The notes under the pieces were generated by a model. That model saw only the letters and a list, made by a program, of their open reading frames with translations, had not been told where the DNA came from and did no database searches. From the NCBI RefSeq assembly GCF_001465545.3, contig NZ_CP013480.3, positions 3,968,001-4,032,000 of the forward strand: a stretch of DNA of 64,000 bases, given 5' to 3'. The DNA comes from Pandoraea norimbergensis (lineage in GTDB: Bacteria; Pseudomonadota; Gammaproteobacteria; Burkholderiales; Burkholderiaceae). The stretch's first letter is position 1, and each line of letters opens with the position of its first letter. Made by a program: the position numbers and the translations under genes. This document shows positions 16,975 to 26,199 of this stretch, piece by piece.

Positions 16975-17409
16975 ATGGCAGGTTCAATGCGCAACGCTCG
17001 CCGCGGCCGTCGCGCCATGGCAGACATCAACGTCGTACCGTACATCGACGTGATGCTGGTGCTGCTCGTCATCTTCATGGTGGCCGCCCCGCTGGTGGCC
17101 CCGTCGATTGTCAATTTGCCCAGCGTCGCCAACGCAAGTCCGCAGCAACAAACGCCGCCGGTCGTCGTCAATATCGAGGCCGACAACCGCGTGCTGATTC
17201 GCTATAAAGATGGTCAGAACACCATCGAACAGCGCATGAGCGCGGGCGATCTGACTGGGTTCCTGCAAGGCCGTCAGGCGGCCAACCCGGATCAACCGGT
17301 CGTCATCGCCGCCGACAAGTCGGTGCGCTATGAAATCGTCATGAACGTGATGTCCGATCTGAAGGCCCAGGGTGTCAAGCGCGTGGGCCTGCTCGTCAAG
17401 CAAAAATGA
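16975..17409 (+). CDS. tolR: Tol-Pal stator subunit TolR
   Basis: 144 residues, ExbD/TolR family. One N-terminal membrane helix (about 24-42) containing the proton-carrying Asp25 in VPYIDVMLVLLVIFMV, followed by a periplasmic domain. Binds TolQ and TolA. Its TGA overlaps the tolA ATG by 4 nt (ATGA), so the two are translationally coupled. Confidence 0.95.
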   Translation: MAGSMRNARRGRRAMADINVVPYIDVMLVLLVIFMVAAPLVAPSIVNLPSVANASPQQQTPPVVVNIEADNRVLIRYKDGQNTIEQRMSAGDLTGFLQGRQAANPDQPVVIAADKSVRYEIVMNVMSDLKAQGVKRVGLLVKQK

Positions 17410-18446
17410 GCAGCTCCGTAGCCCGTTCCGACCGCCCCATTGGCCCGCGCAAAGATGAGCGCGGCACAGGGCGGGCATTCCTCCTCGCGCTGTTCATGCA
17501 CGCGCTGCTGTTTGCGCTGCTCTTCTATGGCATGCGCTGGCAGAACAGCTCGCCCGCAGGTTCCGAAGCCGAATTGTGGACGCCGACCGAAGTCGCCGAG
17601 CCGACGCCGCCGGTGGTGACACCGCCGCCGACGCCTGCGCCGCCCGCCATCGCGGCCCCGACGCCGCCGGCCGAAGACGCCGACATCGCCCTCCAGCAGA
17701 AGAAGCGCAAGCAAGAGCAGCAAGCCGCCGAACAGGCGCGCCTGCTCGAAGCGCAGCAGGAAAAGGCGCGTCAGGAAGCCCTCAAGCAAAAGCAGTTGGC
17801 CGATCAGCAGGCCGCCGCCGACCTCGCTCGCAAGAAGGCCGCCGCCGATGAAGCGGCGCGCCAGCAAAAACTTGCCGACCAGAAGAAGGCCGACGACCTG
17901 AAGCGTCAGAAGGAAGACGAGGCCAAGAAGGCAGAACAACAGAAGCAGCAACAACTCGCCGACGCGCAGAAGAAAGCGGACGCCGAGAAGAAGGCTGCTG
18001 AGGAAAAAGCCGAGAAAGCGAAGGCGGCCCAGCAGGCCGCCGCGCAGAAGGCAGCAGACGCCGCACGTGAGCAACGCCTTTCGTCGCTGCGCGGAATGGC
18101 CGGTGGCACGCCGGGTGCGACGGGCAATGGCCTGGGTTCGCAAGCGGGCGGCACGGGTTCGGGCGCGGGTGGCACGGCCTCTGCCGGTTATGCTGATCGC
18201 GTGCGCGCCAAGGTCAAACCGAATATCGCTTATGGCGGCGACACCGATGGCAACCCCACGGCCGTCGTCGCGGTACGTCTTGCTCCGGATGGCAGCGTAC
18301 TTTCAATGCAGTTGGTGAAGTCGAGCGGCAACCCTGCCTGGGATGCTGCGGTTCAGGCCGCCATCAGCAAGTCCGACCCCTTGCCGCGCGACACTAACGG
18401 CAAAGCCCCCCCGAGCGTCAACCTTCGCTTTAGTCCGAAAGGATGA
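17406..18446 (+). CDS. tolA: Tol-Pal envelope-spanning protein TolA
   Basis: 346 residues. Inner-membrane anchor at about 24-43 (AFLLALFMHALLFALLF), a Pro/Thr-rich segment (about 58-82), a long Ala/Lys/Gln/Glu coiled-coil (about 88-235), a Gly-rich hinge (GNGLGSQAGGTGSGAGG) and a C-terminal TonB-like domain (YADRVRAKVKPNI to the end) that contacts TolB/Pal. Transmits proton-motive energy from TolQR to the outer membrane. Confidence 0.95.
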   Translation: MSSSVARSDRPIGPRKDERGTGRAFLLALFMHALLFALLFYGMRWQNSSPAGSEAELWTPTEVAEPTPPVVTPPPTPAPPAIAAPTPPAEDADIALQQKKRKQEQQAAEQARLLEAQQEKARQEALKQKQLADQQAAADLARKKAAADEAARQQKLADQKKADDLKRQKEDEAKKAEQQKQQQLADAQKKADAEKKAAEEKAEKAKAAQQAAAQKAADAAREQRLSSLRGMAGGTPGATGNGLGSQAGGTGSGAGGTASAGYADRVRAKVKPNIAYGGDTDGNPTAVVAVRLAPDGSVLSMQLVKSSGNPAWDAAVQAAISKSDPLPRDTNGKAPPSVNLRFSPKG

Positions 18447-18547
18447 GTATGTTGCCCAACGGGAACGAAAACCGAGCGTTGCAGGTCCATTTCCATCTGA
18501 GTATGGTAAAAATGGCGCTTGCACCGCGCAACTGACCAATCGAACGC

Positions 18548-19840
18548 ATGCGAATTTCCAGTAAATATGCATGGCGTGCGGTGGTGGCCACCTGGCTCAC
18601 CGCGGCTTGCACGATCGCCCATGCGCAGACACCGCTGACTGTCGACATCACTGGCGTGGGTACCAACCGGTACCCGATTGCCGTGTCGAATTTCAAGGGC
18701 ACCGCGCCGACGGACATCGTTGCCGTCGTCAAGTCCGACCTGAGCAATAGTGGCCGCTTCAATCAGATCGATACGGGCGGTGCAACGGTTGGCGTGGACG
18801 ACTCGGTCGATCTCGGCACGTGGAAAGCCAAGGGCGCCAACGCGTTCGTCTCGGGCACCATCGCCCCCGCCGGCAACGGCAACTTCCAGGTGAGCTTCCG
18901 TCTTTACGACGCCGTGAGCGGCCAGCCTCTGGGCGGCCTTGCACTCACCTCGTCGGCGGCCAACCTGCGCCTGACCGCGCACAAGATCGCCGACTATATC
19001 TATCAAAAGCTGCTCGGCGATCGCGGCGTGTTCGCAACGCGTCTGTCGTACGTGCTGCATACCGGCTCGACCTACCAGCTCCAGATTTCGGACTCCGATG
19101 GCCAGGATGCGCGCGTCGCGTTGAACAGCCGCGAACCGATCATCTCGCCGGCGTGGTCGCCGGACGGCACCAAGGTGGCGTACGTCTCGTTCGAGAAACG
19201 CAAACCGGTGGTGTACATCCACGATCTGCCGACGGGCCGTCGCGCTGTGCTGGCCAATGAGAAGGGCAACAATTCGGCACCGTCATGGGCGCCGGACGGC
19301 AGCCGTCTGGCCGTGGCCCTTTCGCGCGATGGCAACACGCAGATTTATCAGGTCAACGCCAATGGCGGCGGCCTCAAACGTCTGTCGCGCAGCGGCGCGA
19401 TCGACACCGAACCGCAGTATTCTCCCGACGGTAAATGGATCTACTTCACGAGCGATCGTGGCGGTGGTCCGCAAATCTACAAGATGCCGGCCGGGGGCGA
19501 AGGTGATGGCGCTGCACAGCGCGTGACCTTCAAGGGGAGTTACAACGTCAGCCCGCGAGTGAGCCCTGATGGGAAGTTGCTCGCGTTCATCGCTCGCCAA
19601 GGCGGCGGGTTCAAGCTGTGCGTGCAGGACATGAGTACTGGCGATGTTACGGCTCTGACCGACACCAGCCACGACGAGTCACCGAGCTTTGCCGCGAACG
19701 GCAAGTACATTCTTTATGCAACGCAATCCGGGGGCCGTAAGGTTCTCGCGGCAGTATCGGTGGACGGGCAAACCCGGCAGATTCTTCAGGTTCGGGGAGG
19801 GGAAGTTCGCGAACCCTCCTGGGGCCCTTTCATGCAATAA
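18548..19840 (+). CDS. tolB: Tol-Pal periplasmic beta-propeller protein TolB
   Basis: 430 residues, usual length. Signal peptide 1-26 (ending AHAQ), N-terminal domain starting [17 protein letters not shown], then a six-bladed propeller from about 165 with repeated [21 protein letters not shown] blades. Binds Pal and TolA. The 101-bp gap after tolA has no terminator that I can see, so the cluster is probably one transcript. Confidence 0.95.
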   Translation: MRISSKYAWRAVVATWLTAACTIAHAQTPLTVDITGVGTNRYPIAVSNFKGTAPTDIVAVVKSDLSNSGRFNQIDTGGATVGVDDSVDLGTWKAKGANAFVSGTIAPAGNGNFQVSFRLYDAVSGQPLGGLALTSSAANLRLTAHKIADYIYQKLLGDRGVFATRLSYVLHTGSTYQLQISDSDGQDARVALNSREPIISPAWSPDGTKVAYVSFEKRKPVVYIHDLPTGRRAVLANEKGNNSAPSWAPDGSRLAVALSRDGNTQIYQVNANGGGLKRLSRSGAIDTEPQYSPDGKWIYFTSDRGGGPQIYKMPAGGEGDGAAQRVTFKGSYNVSPRVSPDGKLLAFIARQGGGFKLCVQDMSTGDVTALTDTSHDESPSFAANGKYILYATQSGGRKVLAAVSVDGQTRQILQVRGGEVREPSWGPFMQ

Positions 19841-19869
19841 CATCAACAGCAACATCAATGGAGGCTCAT

Positions 19870-20370
19870 ATGAGTTCCCTGCTTCGTAATATCCTCGCCA
19901 TCTCTTCGCTGGCCGCTCTGGCAGCTTGCTCGTCGGGCGTGAAGCTCGACGACCAGGCTAACGCCAACAAGGGTCAGACCACCACGGACGCCCGCGCTGT
20001 CGCCCCCGTCGACGCATCGGCTGACGAACTGAACAACCCGAACGGCCCGCTCGCCAAGCGCAGCGTGTACTTCGGCTTCGACGCGTACTCGGTCGATGCA
20101 CAGTACACCCCGCTGCTCCAGGCACACGCTGCCTTCCTGAGCAAGTATTCGCAACGTCACGTGCTGGTTCAGGGCAACACCGACCCGCGCGGCACGAGCG
20201 AGTACAACCTGGCCCTGGGCCAGAAGCGTGCTGAAGCTGTCGTGAAGGCCATGTCGGCACTGGGCGCCAACACCAACCAGATGGAAGCCGTTTCGCTGGG
20301 TAAGGAAAAAGCTACCGGTACTGACGAAGCTAGCTGGGCGCAAGATCGTCGCGCCGATCTGGCTTATTGA
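19870..20370 (+). CDS. pal: peptidoglycan-associated lipoprotein Pal
   Basis: 166 residues. Lipobox LAALAAC near residue 19, linker, then an OmpA-like domain with SVYFGFDAYSV and the peptidoglycan-binding stretch GNTDPRGTSEYNLALGQKRAEAV. Outer-membrane-anchored, bound by TolB. Start chosen at 19870 with GGAGG about 7 nt upstream (the in-frame ATG at 19858 has none). Confidence 0.95.
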   Translation: MSSLLRNILAISSLAALAACSSGVKLDDQANANKGQTTTDARAVAPVDASADELNNPNGPLAKRSVYFGFDAYSVDAQYTPLLQAHAAFLSKYSQRHVLVQGNTDPRGTSEYNLALGQKRAEAVVKAMSALGANTNQMEAVSLGKEKATGTDEASWAQDRRADLAY

Positions 20371-20380
20371 TTGAATCGCC

Positions 20381-21124
20381 ATGACGTCTCGTTTGCTTAA
20401 AAACCTGATCTGTGCAGCGACGCTCGGCACGACGTTGCTGAGCCCGCTCGCACATGCCGGATTGTTCGACGACGACGAGGCGCGCAAAGCGATCCTCGAT
20501 ATCCGCAGCCGTCTGGATTCAGACAAGCAGCGGATCGAGGGGCTCACGCGCAACGTGCTGGATTTGAACAACCAGATCCAGCAGTTGCAGCGTGATCTGG
20601 CCGACCAGCGCGGTCAGAACGAAGATCTGAAAAACCAGCTTGCGAACCTGCAACAGAGTCAGAAGGACTTCTACAACGACCTCGACGGTCGTCTGAAGAA
20701 ATTCGAACCGCAGCAGATGACCGTCGGCGGCGTGACAGGCACCGTCCAACCGGGCGAGAAAGATGTCTTTGACGCCGCGCTGACGAAATTCCGCAACGGT
20801 GACTACAAGGGTGCGCAAGTGGCATTCCGGACCTTCGCTGCCAAGTATCCCGACAGCCCGTATCAGCCCGAAGCACAGTTCTGGCTTGGCAATGCGCAGT
20901 ATGCCAACAAGGATCTGAAGGGCTCGACTGCGACGCTGCAAGGGGTCGTGGCGAAGTATCCGACGAGTCCGAAGGCGGCCGAATCGATGCTGGCAATCGC
21001 CAGCAATCAGGCCGAATCCGGGCAGACGGCAGCAGCTAAGAAAACGTTGCAGGATCTGGTGGCCAAGTACCCGGACACCGAATCGGCAGCGGAGGCCAAG
21101 AAGCGTGCGGCCAAGCTGAAGTAA
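20381..21124 (+). CDS. cpoB: cell division coordinator CpoB (YbgF)
   Basis: 247 residues. Signal peptide ending AHAG (about 27), an N-terminal trimerising coiled coil (about 35-105, IRSRLDSDKQRIEGL...LNNQIQQLQRDLADQ) and C-terminal TPR repeats (about 125-247, KDVFDAALTKFRNGDYKGAQVAFRTF). CpoB couples Tol-Pal constriction with PBP1B peptidoglycan synthesis. Last gene of the cluster; starts 11 bp after pal. Confidence 0.93.
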   Translation: MTSRLLKNLICAATLGTTLLSPLAHAGLFDDDEARKAILDIRSRLDSDKQRIEGLTRNVLDLNNQIQQLQRDLADQRGQNEDLKNQLANLQQSQKDFYNDLDGRLKKFEPQQMTVGGVTGTVQPGEKDVFDAALTKFRNGDYKGAQVAFRTFAAKYPDSPYQPEAQFWLGNAQYANKDLKGSTATLQGVVAKYPTSPKAAESMLAIASNQAESGQTAAAKKTLQDLVAKYPDTESAAEAKKRAAKLK

Positions 21125-21187
21125 GACGCCCCTCGGGAGGTTGTGCGAACCTGCTTCCCGTGTCAGGTCACTCGTCAAAACGTATGA

Positions 21188-21205
21188 CGCCGCCTCAGGG
21201 CGGCG
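21188..21205 (+). terminator. hairpin terminator after the tol-pal cluster
   Basis: CGCCGCC-TCAG-GGCGGCG followed by TTGTCGTTTC, 63 bp downstream of the cpoB stop. The U-rich part is interrupted, so efficiency is uncertain. Confidence 0.6.
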
Positions 21206-21437
21206 TTGTCGTTTCAAGGCGCGACACACGAGCTCAAGTAGAATACGGACTTTCCAAGCGTACGAGGCGCGGCGTCTCAGGGGATGCGCACAGGCCAACG
21301 GCCTGCGCGACATGACGACCGCACCCGCGACGTGCAATCACCGAGTGTGAAATGCGCGTCAGATAACAACAATAGCCGGCTGCGCCCCGCGGCTCGCGAC
21401 CATGCATTGAACGGCCGGGCACGGCCGGTCTCGCCTC

Positions 21438-22553
21438 ATGACAGACGTCGATCTCACTGCCCTATCCCACACCGTTGTGTGGCTCACTTTCGGCCTGGCC
21501 TTCGTGTTCGGCGCCGTCTTGCAACGCACCCACTTCTGCACGATGGGCGCCCTTTCCGACATCGTGAACATCGGTGACTGGAACCGCATGCGCATGTGGT
21601 GGCTGGCCATCGGCGTGGCCACCATCGGCACGGGTGTGCTGGCCTCACTGGGCATCATCGATCCGATCAAGGCGATCTACACGACGCCGCGCTTCACGTG
21701 GCTCTCGTATCTCGTCGGCGGCTGGTTGTTCGGCTTCGGCATGGTGTTGGCGTCCGGCTGCGGCAGCAAGACGCTCGTGCGCATCGGCGGCGGCAATCTG
21801 AAGTCGCTGCTCGTATTCGTGATGATCGGCCTGTCGGCGTACATGACACTCAAAGGCTTGTTTGCGATCTGGCGCGTTGCGGCACTCGACAGCGTGCAGA
21901 CGACGTTTGCCACGTCGCAGGATTTGCCGACCTTGCTGGGCGGTGTATTCGGCGGCGACCTGCATCGTGCGCAACTGGTACTGGGCGTGGTGATTGGCGG
22001 CGCGTTCATCATTGCCGCGCTCGCGCGCCGCGAGTTCTGGACGTTCGACAACTTGCTGGGCGGCCTCGTCGTGGGCGCGATCATCGTGGCGCTGTGGTAC
22101 GTCTCGGGCAAGATCGGTTACGTCGCGGAGAATCCGAACACGCTGGAAGAGAGTTTCGTCGCCACCAACTCCGGCAAGATGGAAGCGCTGTCGTTCGTCT
22201 CGCCGTTGGCCTACACGCTGTACTGGCTGATGATGTGGAGCGACACGAGCAACGTGATCACGTTGGGCATCGCGAGTGTGCTGGGCGTGATCGTCGGTTC
22301 GTTCGCCTATGCGCTGGTATCGCGCACGTTCCGCTGGGAAGGTTTTCACGGCACCGAGGACACCGCCAATCACATGGTAGGCGGTGTGTTGATGGGCTTC
22401 GGCGGGGTGACGGCGCTGGGTTGCACGGTGGGCCAAGGGTTGTCGGGCGTGTCGACGCTGGCGTTGGGCTCGTTCGTGGCGATCGTGGCGATTCTCGTGG
22501 GCGGCGTCTGCGCGTTCAAATACCAAATGTGGCGTATTGAGCGCAGCGTTTGA
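21438..22553 (+). CDS. YeeE/YedE family sulfur-compound transporter (TsuA-like)
   Basis: 371 residues, about nine to ten hydrophobic helices. The conserved cysteine motifs of thiosulfate importer TsuA are all present: HFCTMG (Cys34), SGCGSKTLVRIGGGNLKSL (Cys108) and ALGCTVGQGLSG (near residue 335). In TsuA these cysteines relay thiosulfate across the membrane. So thiosulfate or a related sulfur anion is the likely substrate. No adjacent TusA or rhodanese gene is visible. It lies after the tol-pal terminator in its own unit; the 230 bp between show no other feature. Confidence 0.85.
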   Translation: MTDVDLTALSHTVVWLTFGLAFVFGAVLQRTHFCTMGALSDIVNIGDWNRMRMWWLAIGVATIGTGVLASLGIIDPIKAIYTTPRFTWLSYLVGGWLFGFGMVLASGCGSKTLVRIGGGNLKSLLVFVMIGLSAYMTLKGLFAIWRVAALDSVQTTFATSQDLPTLLGGVFGGDLHRAQLVLGVVIGGAFIIAALARREFWTFDNLLGGLVVGAIIVALWYVSGKIGYVAENPNTLEESFVATNSGKMEALSFVSPLAYTLYWLMMWSDTSNVITLGIASVLGVIVGSFAYALVSRTFRWEGFHGTEDTANHMVGGVLMGFGGVTALGCTVGQGLSGVSTLALGSFVAIVAILVGGVCAFKYQMWRIERSV

Positions 22554-22615
22554 GGAAATTCCGCACAGTATGCGAGAAATCGTGGGCGAACTGACATATT
22601 CGCGCCACACAAGTA

Positions 22616-22645
22616 TTGACACTATAGCGAAGTCATCGCTATAAT
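22616..22645 (+). promoter_or_regulatory. near-consensus sigma70 promoter of tRNA-Lys
   Basis: TTGACA at 22616-22621 and TATAAT at 22640-22645, spacer 18 bp. Both hexamers match consensus exactly, as expected for a stable-RNA gene starting 14 bp later. The spacer contains the inverted repeat TATAGCGA/TCGCTATA (22623-22630 and 22635-22642). Confidence 0.85.
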
Positions 22646-22658
22646 CTTTTTCTTCGTT

Positions 22659-22734
22659 GGGTCGTTAGCTCAGTTGGTAGAGCAGCGGACTTTTAATCCG
22701 TTGGTCGCAGGTTCGAGTCCCGCACGGCCTACCA
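22659..22734 (+). tRNA. tRNA-Lys (anticodon TTT)
   Basis: 76 nt that fold as a cloverleaf: acceptor GGGTCGT/ACGGCCT, D arm GCTC-AGTTGGTA-GAGC, anticodon arm with loop CTTTTAA, T loop TTCGAGT, and encoded CCA (22732-22734). The sequence is the standard proteobacterial tRNA-Lys for the first two thirds. The 3' third is odd: T stem GCAGG/CCCGC has an A-C mismatch and the acceptor has G1-U72 and U4-G69 wobbles. Confidence 0.95.
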
Positions 22735-22744
22735 AACGAATTCG

Positions 22745-22777
22745 AAGGGCTGCACATCGTGCAGCCCTTTTTCTTTT
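22745..22777 (+). terminator. rho-independent terminator of tRNA-Lys
   Basis: GGGCTGCAC-ATC-GTGCAGCCC (22747-22767), extendable by flanking AA/TT, followed by TTTTTCTTTT. Confidence 0.92.
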
Positions 22778-22953
22778 CTCCGCGCCGCAACATCCCCTCC
22801 CGTTTTCTCTGCAAGCCTCTCCCCTAAAGTTTCCATCGCATATGCCGAAGTAATGTTCTGGCTCCGGACGACGTGCTCACGCATCTCAGGCTGTCTGATG
22901 GAGAAGCGGGTGCGGGAAGTCACCCCGATGAATCAATGCTGCGGAGAATAGGC

Positions 22954-23673
22954 ATGTCGGTAAAAGCGGTACTGGGGGTTCTGATTAGCGTTGCTGTCGT
23001 CAACACGGCGGACGCCGCCGATTCGGGAAGTTGGATCACCGCGGCGGAGTCGCCCGGTTACACGTGGCAGGCGAAGAAAGGCAGCGGCGGTCTGATGAAC
23101 GTCGATGGCAAGAAGAACAACGGCTACAAATATCTGTACCAGACCCGAAACAAATCGAAAGGCACCTACGAGTACGGTCAGGCCTTCGTGTTGCTGGAAT
23201 CCTGCAAGAAGGGCTACGGCTACGTCTACTACAACGGTATGGAAGGTCAGTTCTTCGGCAAGGATGCCTTCGTGCGCTTCGGCCCGTCCGTGGCCGACAA
23301 TCTCGGCAGCCTCGCCTGCCTGAGTTGGGATGACGATACCGGCAAGGTGTCGAGAAGAGACAACGACAACGTCTGGGAAGTGGGCTCGGTCGCGGAGAAA
23401 TCCGGCAATCGCTACATGCTCAAGACCGATACCGTCCAACGTCGCAGCTTCAAAGGCAAACCCTCCATCGCCGCGCTGTCCCGCAAAGACGACCTGAGCA
23501 AGAAGACCTTCTCGTACAGCGAATACGTGATCGCAGTTGCCGACTGCCAACGCGGCTTCGGCACGATGTACGAATTGAATTTCGACGGCACCGTCATCGA
23601 TAAATCCGACGTCGCCCTCAATGGCGACTCCGTGATCTCCGGCCTCACCGGCGCACTTTGCGGCAAGTTGTAA
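22954..23673 (+). CDS. secreted protein of unknown function (239 aa)
   Basis: Signal peptide about 1-22 (VKAVLGVLISVAVVNTADA-A) then a Tyr/Lys/Gly-rich, probably beta-structured mature protein: repeated features NGYKYLYQTRNKSKGTYEYG and a second half with SYSEYVIAVADCQRGFGTMYEL, which resembles the first-half segment GQAFVLLESCKKGYGYVYY, suggesting an internal duplication with a single cysteine in each half plus two more. Start at 22954 has GGAG about 8 nt upstream; ATG 22936 is possible. Not recognised; likely periplasmic. Confidence 0.65.
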   Translation: MSVKAVLGVLISVAVVNTADAADSGSWITAAESPGYTWQAKKGSGGLMNVDGKKNNGYKYLYQTRNKSKGTYEYGQAFVLLESCKKGYGYVYYNGMEGQFFGKDAFVRFGPSVADNLGSLACLSWDDDTGKVSRRDNDNVWEVGSVAEKSGNRYMLKTDTVQRRSFKGKPSIAALSRKDDLSKKTFSYSEYVIAVADCQRGFGTMYELNFDGTVIDKSDVALNGDSVISGLTGALCGKL

Positions 23674-23686
23674 CCCCCACCTTTCA

Positions 23687-23720
23687 GACTGCCGGCCGCC
23701 CTATCACCCGGCCGGCAGTC
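23687..23720. terminator. perfect 12-bp-stem hairpin after the secreted-protein gene
   Basis: GACTGCCGGCCG and CGGCCGGCAGTC with loop CCCTATCACC, 13 bp after the stop at 23673. No U-run follows, so it may be a weak or Rho-assisted terminator. Confidence 0.6.
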
Positions 23721-23789
23721 CCGTCAGACCCCCCTCGCTGGCAACTCGCCACGACGGCCTCGCAGATAACCTAATACGCAAATATTGGT

Positions 23790-23817
23790 TTGGTTCATGT
23801 GTCGCGCTCCCTATAGT
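23790..23817 (+). promoter_or_regulatory. possible sigma70 promoter of the acyl-CoA-dehydrogenase/ABC operon
   Basis: TTGGTT at 23790-23795, 16-bp spacer, TATAGT at 23812-23817, about 74 bp before the first ATG of the operon. Confidence 0.4.
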
Positions 23818-23890
23818 GCGTCGGGTGGCTGTTCACGCCTGTTCAGGCCACCCCGGACTATCAGACAAGCATCAGACGAGTAGTGGAAGC

Positions 23891-25090
23891 ATGGATGAGC
23901 CTTTCCTTGACGAATGGGTGCCAGCACACCAATTCGGTGAACACGCAACAGCAGTCATCGCCGTCGCGAACGCGCTGAAGTCTTCGGCCGCGCAACGCGA
24001 TCGAGATGGCGGTACGGCCTGGCACGAGCGCGAAGTGCTTCGCGACAGCGGCCTTCTCGCCCTCGCCGTCCCGCGCGACTTCGGGGGTCTCGGTGCCGAC
24101 TGGCCACTGATCCTGCGTGCGGTACGACGTCTCGCGGTCGAAGACAGTTCACTCGCCCATCTCTTCGGTTTCCAGCACCTGCAAGTCGCGTCCATCCGTC
24201 TGTTCGCCTCGCCCGAACAGCAAACCCACTATCTCGGCAACACCGCCGAACATCGCTGGTTCTGGGGCAACGCCGTCAATGCCCGCGACACGCGACTCAC
24301 CGTCACACGCACATCGACGGGCTTCGAGCTCAACGGCATCAAGAGTTTCTGCTCGGGAGCCAAGGGCTCCGACATGCTCAACATCTCGGTCACGTTGGGC
24401 GATGCCCCCGGCGATCGCCTCTTCCTCGCGATCCCAACACAACGCGCCGGCATTACCGTGAACGACGACTGGGACAACCTCGGGCAACGGCAGACCGATA
24501 GCGGCACGATCACCTTCGATCACGTCGCCGTCAGCGCCTCGGAAGTGCTGGGCCCTCCCGGTGTCGCCAGCAGCCCGCGCGCCACGCTACGCAATCTGAT
24601 CGGGCAACTCATCCTCACGGAAATCTATCTCGGCAACGCACTGGGCGCGCTAAGAGACGCCATCGACTACGTCAAGGAACGTGCCCGCCCGTGGGCCATG
24701 GCGGGCGTCGCCACCGCAAGCGACGACGCGTTGCTGCAACTCCGCACCGGCGGCATGTGGCCTCGCCTGAAAGCCGCCGTACTGCTCGCCGACGACGCCC
24801 TCCTCGAGTTCGAACGCGCTTGGCAAACAGGCCTCGACCTGAGTGCCCAAGCGCGTGGCGAAGTCGCTCTGCGCATCAGTGCTGCCCGCTTGCACGCCGG
24901 ACGCACCGCGCTCGACATCACCGCCGACATCTTCGAGCTCATGGGCGCGAGCGCCACCACGCGCCGCGACGGTTTCGACCGCTATTGGCGCAACGTGCGC
25001 GTGCACACGCTGCACGACCCGCTCGACTATCGGCAGAAAGCGCTCGGTCAATGGCTGCTCACGGGGCAGCTTCCCGACCCGTACGGCTAA
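23891..25090 (+). CDS. acyl-CoA dehydrogenase-like flavoprotein (SfnB/DszC-type)
   Basis: 399 residues of the acyl-CoA dehydrogenase fold: N-terminal helical part (VPRDFGGLGADWPLILRAVRRLAVEDSSLAHLFGFQHL), central beta domain (FWGNAVNARDTRL, GIKSFCSGAKGSDML) and C-terminal helical bundle. The overall pattern fits the FMN-dependent monooxygenase-like branch that includes SfnB and DszC, used to desulfurise organosulfur compounds with reduced flavin, rather than true acyl-CoA enzymes; I see no conserved catalytic Glu context. It opens an operon with an SsuABC-like importer and an amidohydrolase (95 bp to the next gene). Substrate unknown. Confidence 0.75.
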   Translation: MDEPFLDEWVPAHQFGEHATAVIAVANALKSSAAQRDRDGGTAWHEREVLRDSGLLALAVPRDFGGLGADWPLILRAVRRLAVEDSSLAHLFGFQHLQVASIRLFASPEQQTHYLGNTAEHRWFWGNAVNARDTRLTVTRTSTGFELNGIKSFCSGAKGSDMLNISVTLGDAPGDRLFLAIPTQRAGITVNDDWDNLGQRQTDSGTITFDHVAVSASEVLGPPGVASSPRATLRNLIGQLILTEIYLGNALGALRDAIDYVKERARPWAMAGVATASDDALLQLRTGGMWPRLKAAVLLADDALLEFERAWQTGLDLSAQARGEVALRISAARLHAGRTALDITADIFELMGASATTRRDGFDRYWRNVRVHTLHDPLDYRQKALGQWLLTGQLPDPYG

Positions 25091-25185
25091 TCGCCGCGCC
25101 GACGAATCGACATATCGACACGACAAGAGAACAGCCCATTGCGGGCTGCGATGACTGACCACGGTAACGACAAAGAAGGCTGATC

Positions 25186-26199
25186 ATGAATGAGAAGTTG
25201 AGCATGGATCGTCGGGGATTCGTCAAAACGCTGGGCGCACTCGGCATGGGATTGAGCCTCACCCCCGTCGCGCGCGCGGCAGACAAAATTGTGGTCGCGG
25301 AAAGCCAAGGCTTCAGTTGGGCGATCCCGTATCTGGTGTCGAGCAAGAACTACTGGCAGCCTCAGGGCATCGAGGCGACAACGCTGGCCTTTACGTCCGG
25401 CCGACTCGCGTTCGACGCCGTGCAGGCAGGCAAAGCCCAGTTCGCCACCACCACGGATAGTGTCGTCGGCCTCGCGGGTGCCAACGGCGTCAACACCGTC
25501 ATCGTGGCGGAGTTCACGCGACTGTCGAGCGGCATGGTGGTCGCGGCCCGCACCGATCGCGGCATCGACACGCCCGCGCAACTCAAAGGCAAGCGTATCG
25601 CCACCCCGTTGGGCACCAGCGGCCACTACTTCCTGTCGCGTTATCTCTCGCTGTGGGGCCTCAGTCTCAAGGACGTGACGCTGGTGAACGTGGGCGGTGG
25701 CGACGTCGTCTCCGCCATCGGGAAGAACGGCGTAGACGCCTTCGCTTGGGGCTTCGATTCCGGGCAGAAGGCCGTGGCCGATTACCCCGGACTGGTTCGC
25801 TTGCTCCCCGACACCGGCTTGGAAAAAGTCTTCGTGAGCCATTACGTGCTGACCGCCCCGGAATCAGTCGTGCGTCAGCAACCCAAGCTGGTGGAAGGCG
25901 CTGTGCGCGCGTTGCTGGCGGCGGAGAAGTTCTATCGCGGACAACCGCAGGAAGCCGTCGCACTGGTGGCAGAACGCACGAAGACTTCGGTGGCCGCCAC
26001 ACAGGCAGGCTTCGGCACCATGCAGGTCGGCGTGCGCCTCGACAATCGCCTGCTCGATGACCTCGTGCTCAACGGCGAATGGGCGATCAACGCCGGTTTG
26101 GCCCAGCGCCCGAAGGAAGATTTGCGGACGCTGTACAAGAAGCTCGTCTACACCGACGCGCTCAAGGCTGTCGCGCCAGACCGGGTGACACTGTCGTGA
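25186..26199 (+). CDS. ABC transporter substrate-binding protein, SsuA/ThiY/TauA type, Tat-exported
   Basis: 337 residues. Twin-arginine signal MDRRGFVKTLG (Arg9-Arg10) with cleavage near VARAA-D, then an NMT1/SsuA-like binding domain (VVAESQGFSWAIPYLVSSKNYW, LAFTSGRLAFDAVQAGKAQFATTTD). Family members bind sulfonates, taurine, nitrate or thiamine precursors. Its TGA overlaps the GTG of the ATPase gene by 4 nt. Confidence 0.88.
   Translation: MNEKLSMDRRGFVKTLGALGMGLSLTPVARAADKIVVAESQGFSWAIPYLVSSKNYWQPQGIEATTLAFTSGRLAFDAVQAGKAQFATTTDSVVGLAGANGVNTVIVAEFTRLSSGMVVAARTDRGIDTPAQLKGKRIATPLGTSGHYFLSRYLSLWGLSLKDVTLVNVGGGDVVSAIGKNGVDAFAWGFDSGQKAVADYPGLVRLLPDTGLEKVFVSHYVLTAPESVVRQQPKLVEGAVRALLAAEKFYRGQPQEAVALVAERTKTSVAATQAGFGTMQVGVRLDNRLLDDLVLNGEWAINAGLAQRPKEDLRTLYKKLVYTDALKAVAPDRVTLS

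Noticed and set aside
22659..22953. Genomic island or prophage attached to tRNA-Lys
   Set aside because: No integrase, no repeated 3' tRNA fragment in the window, and base composition continues normally.
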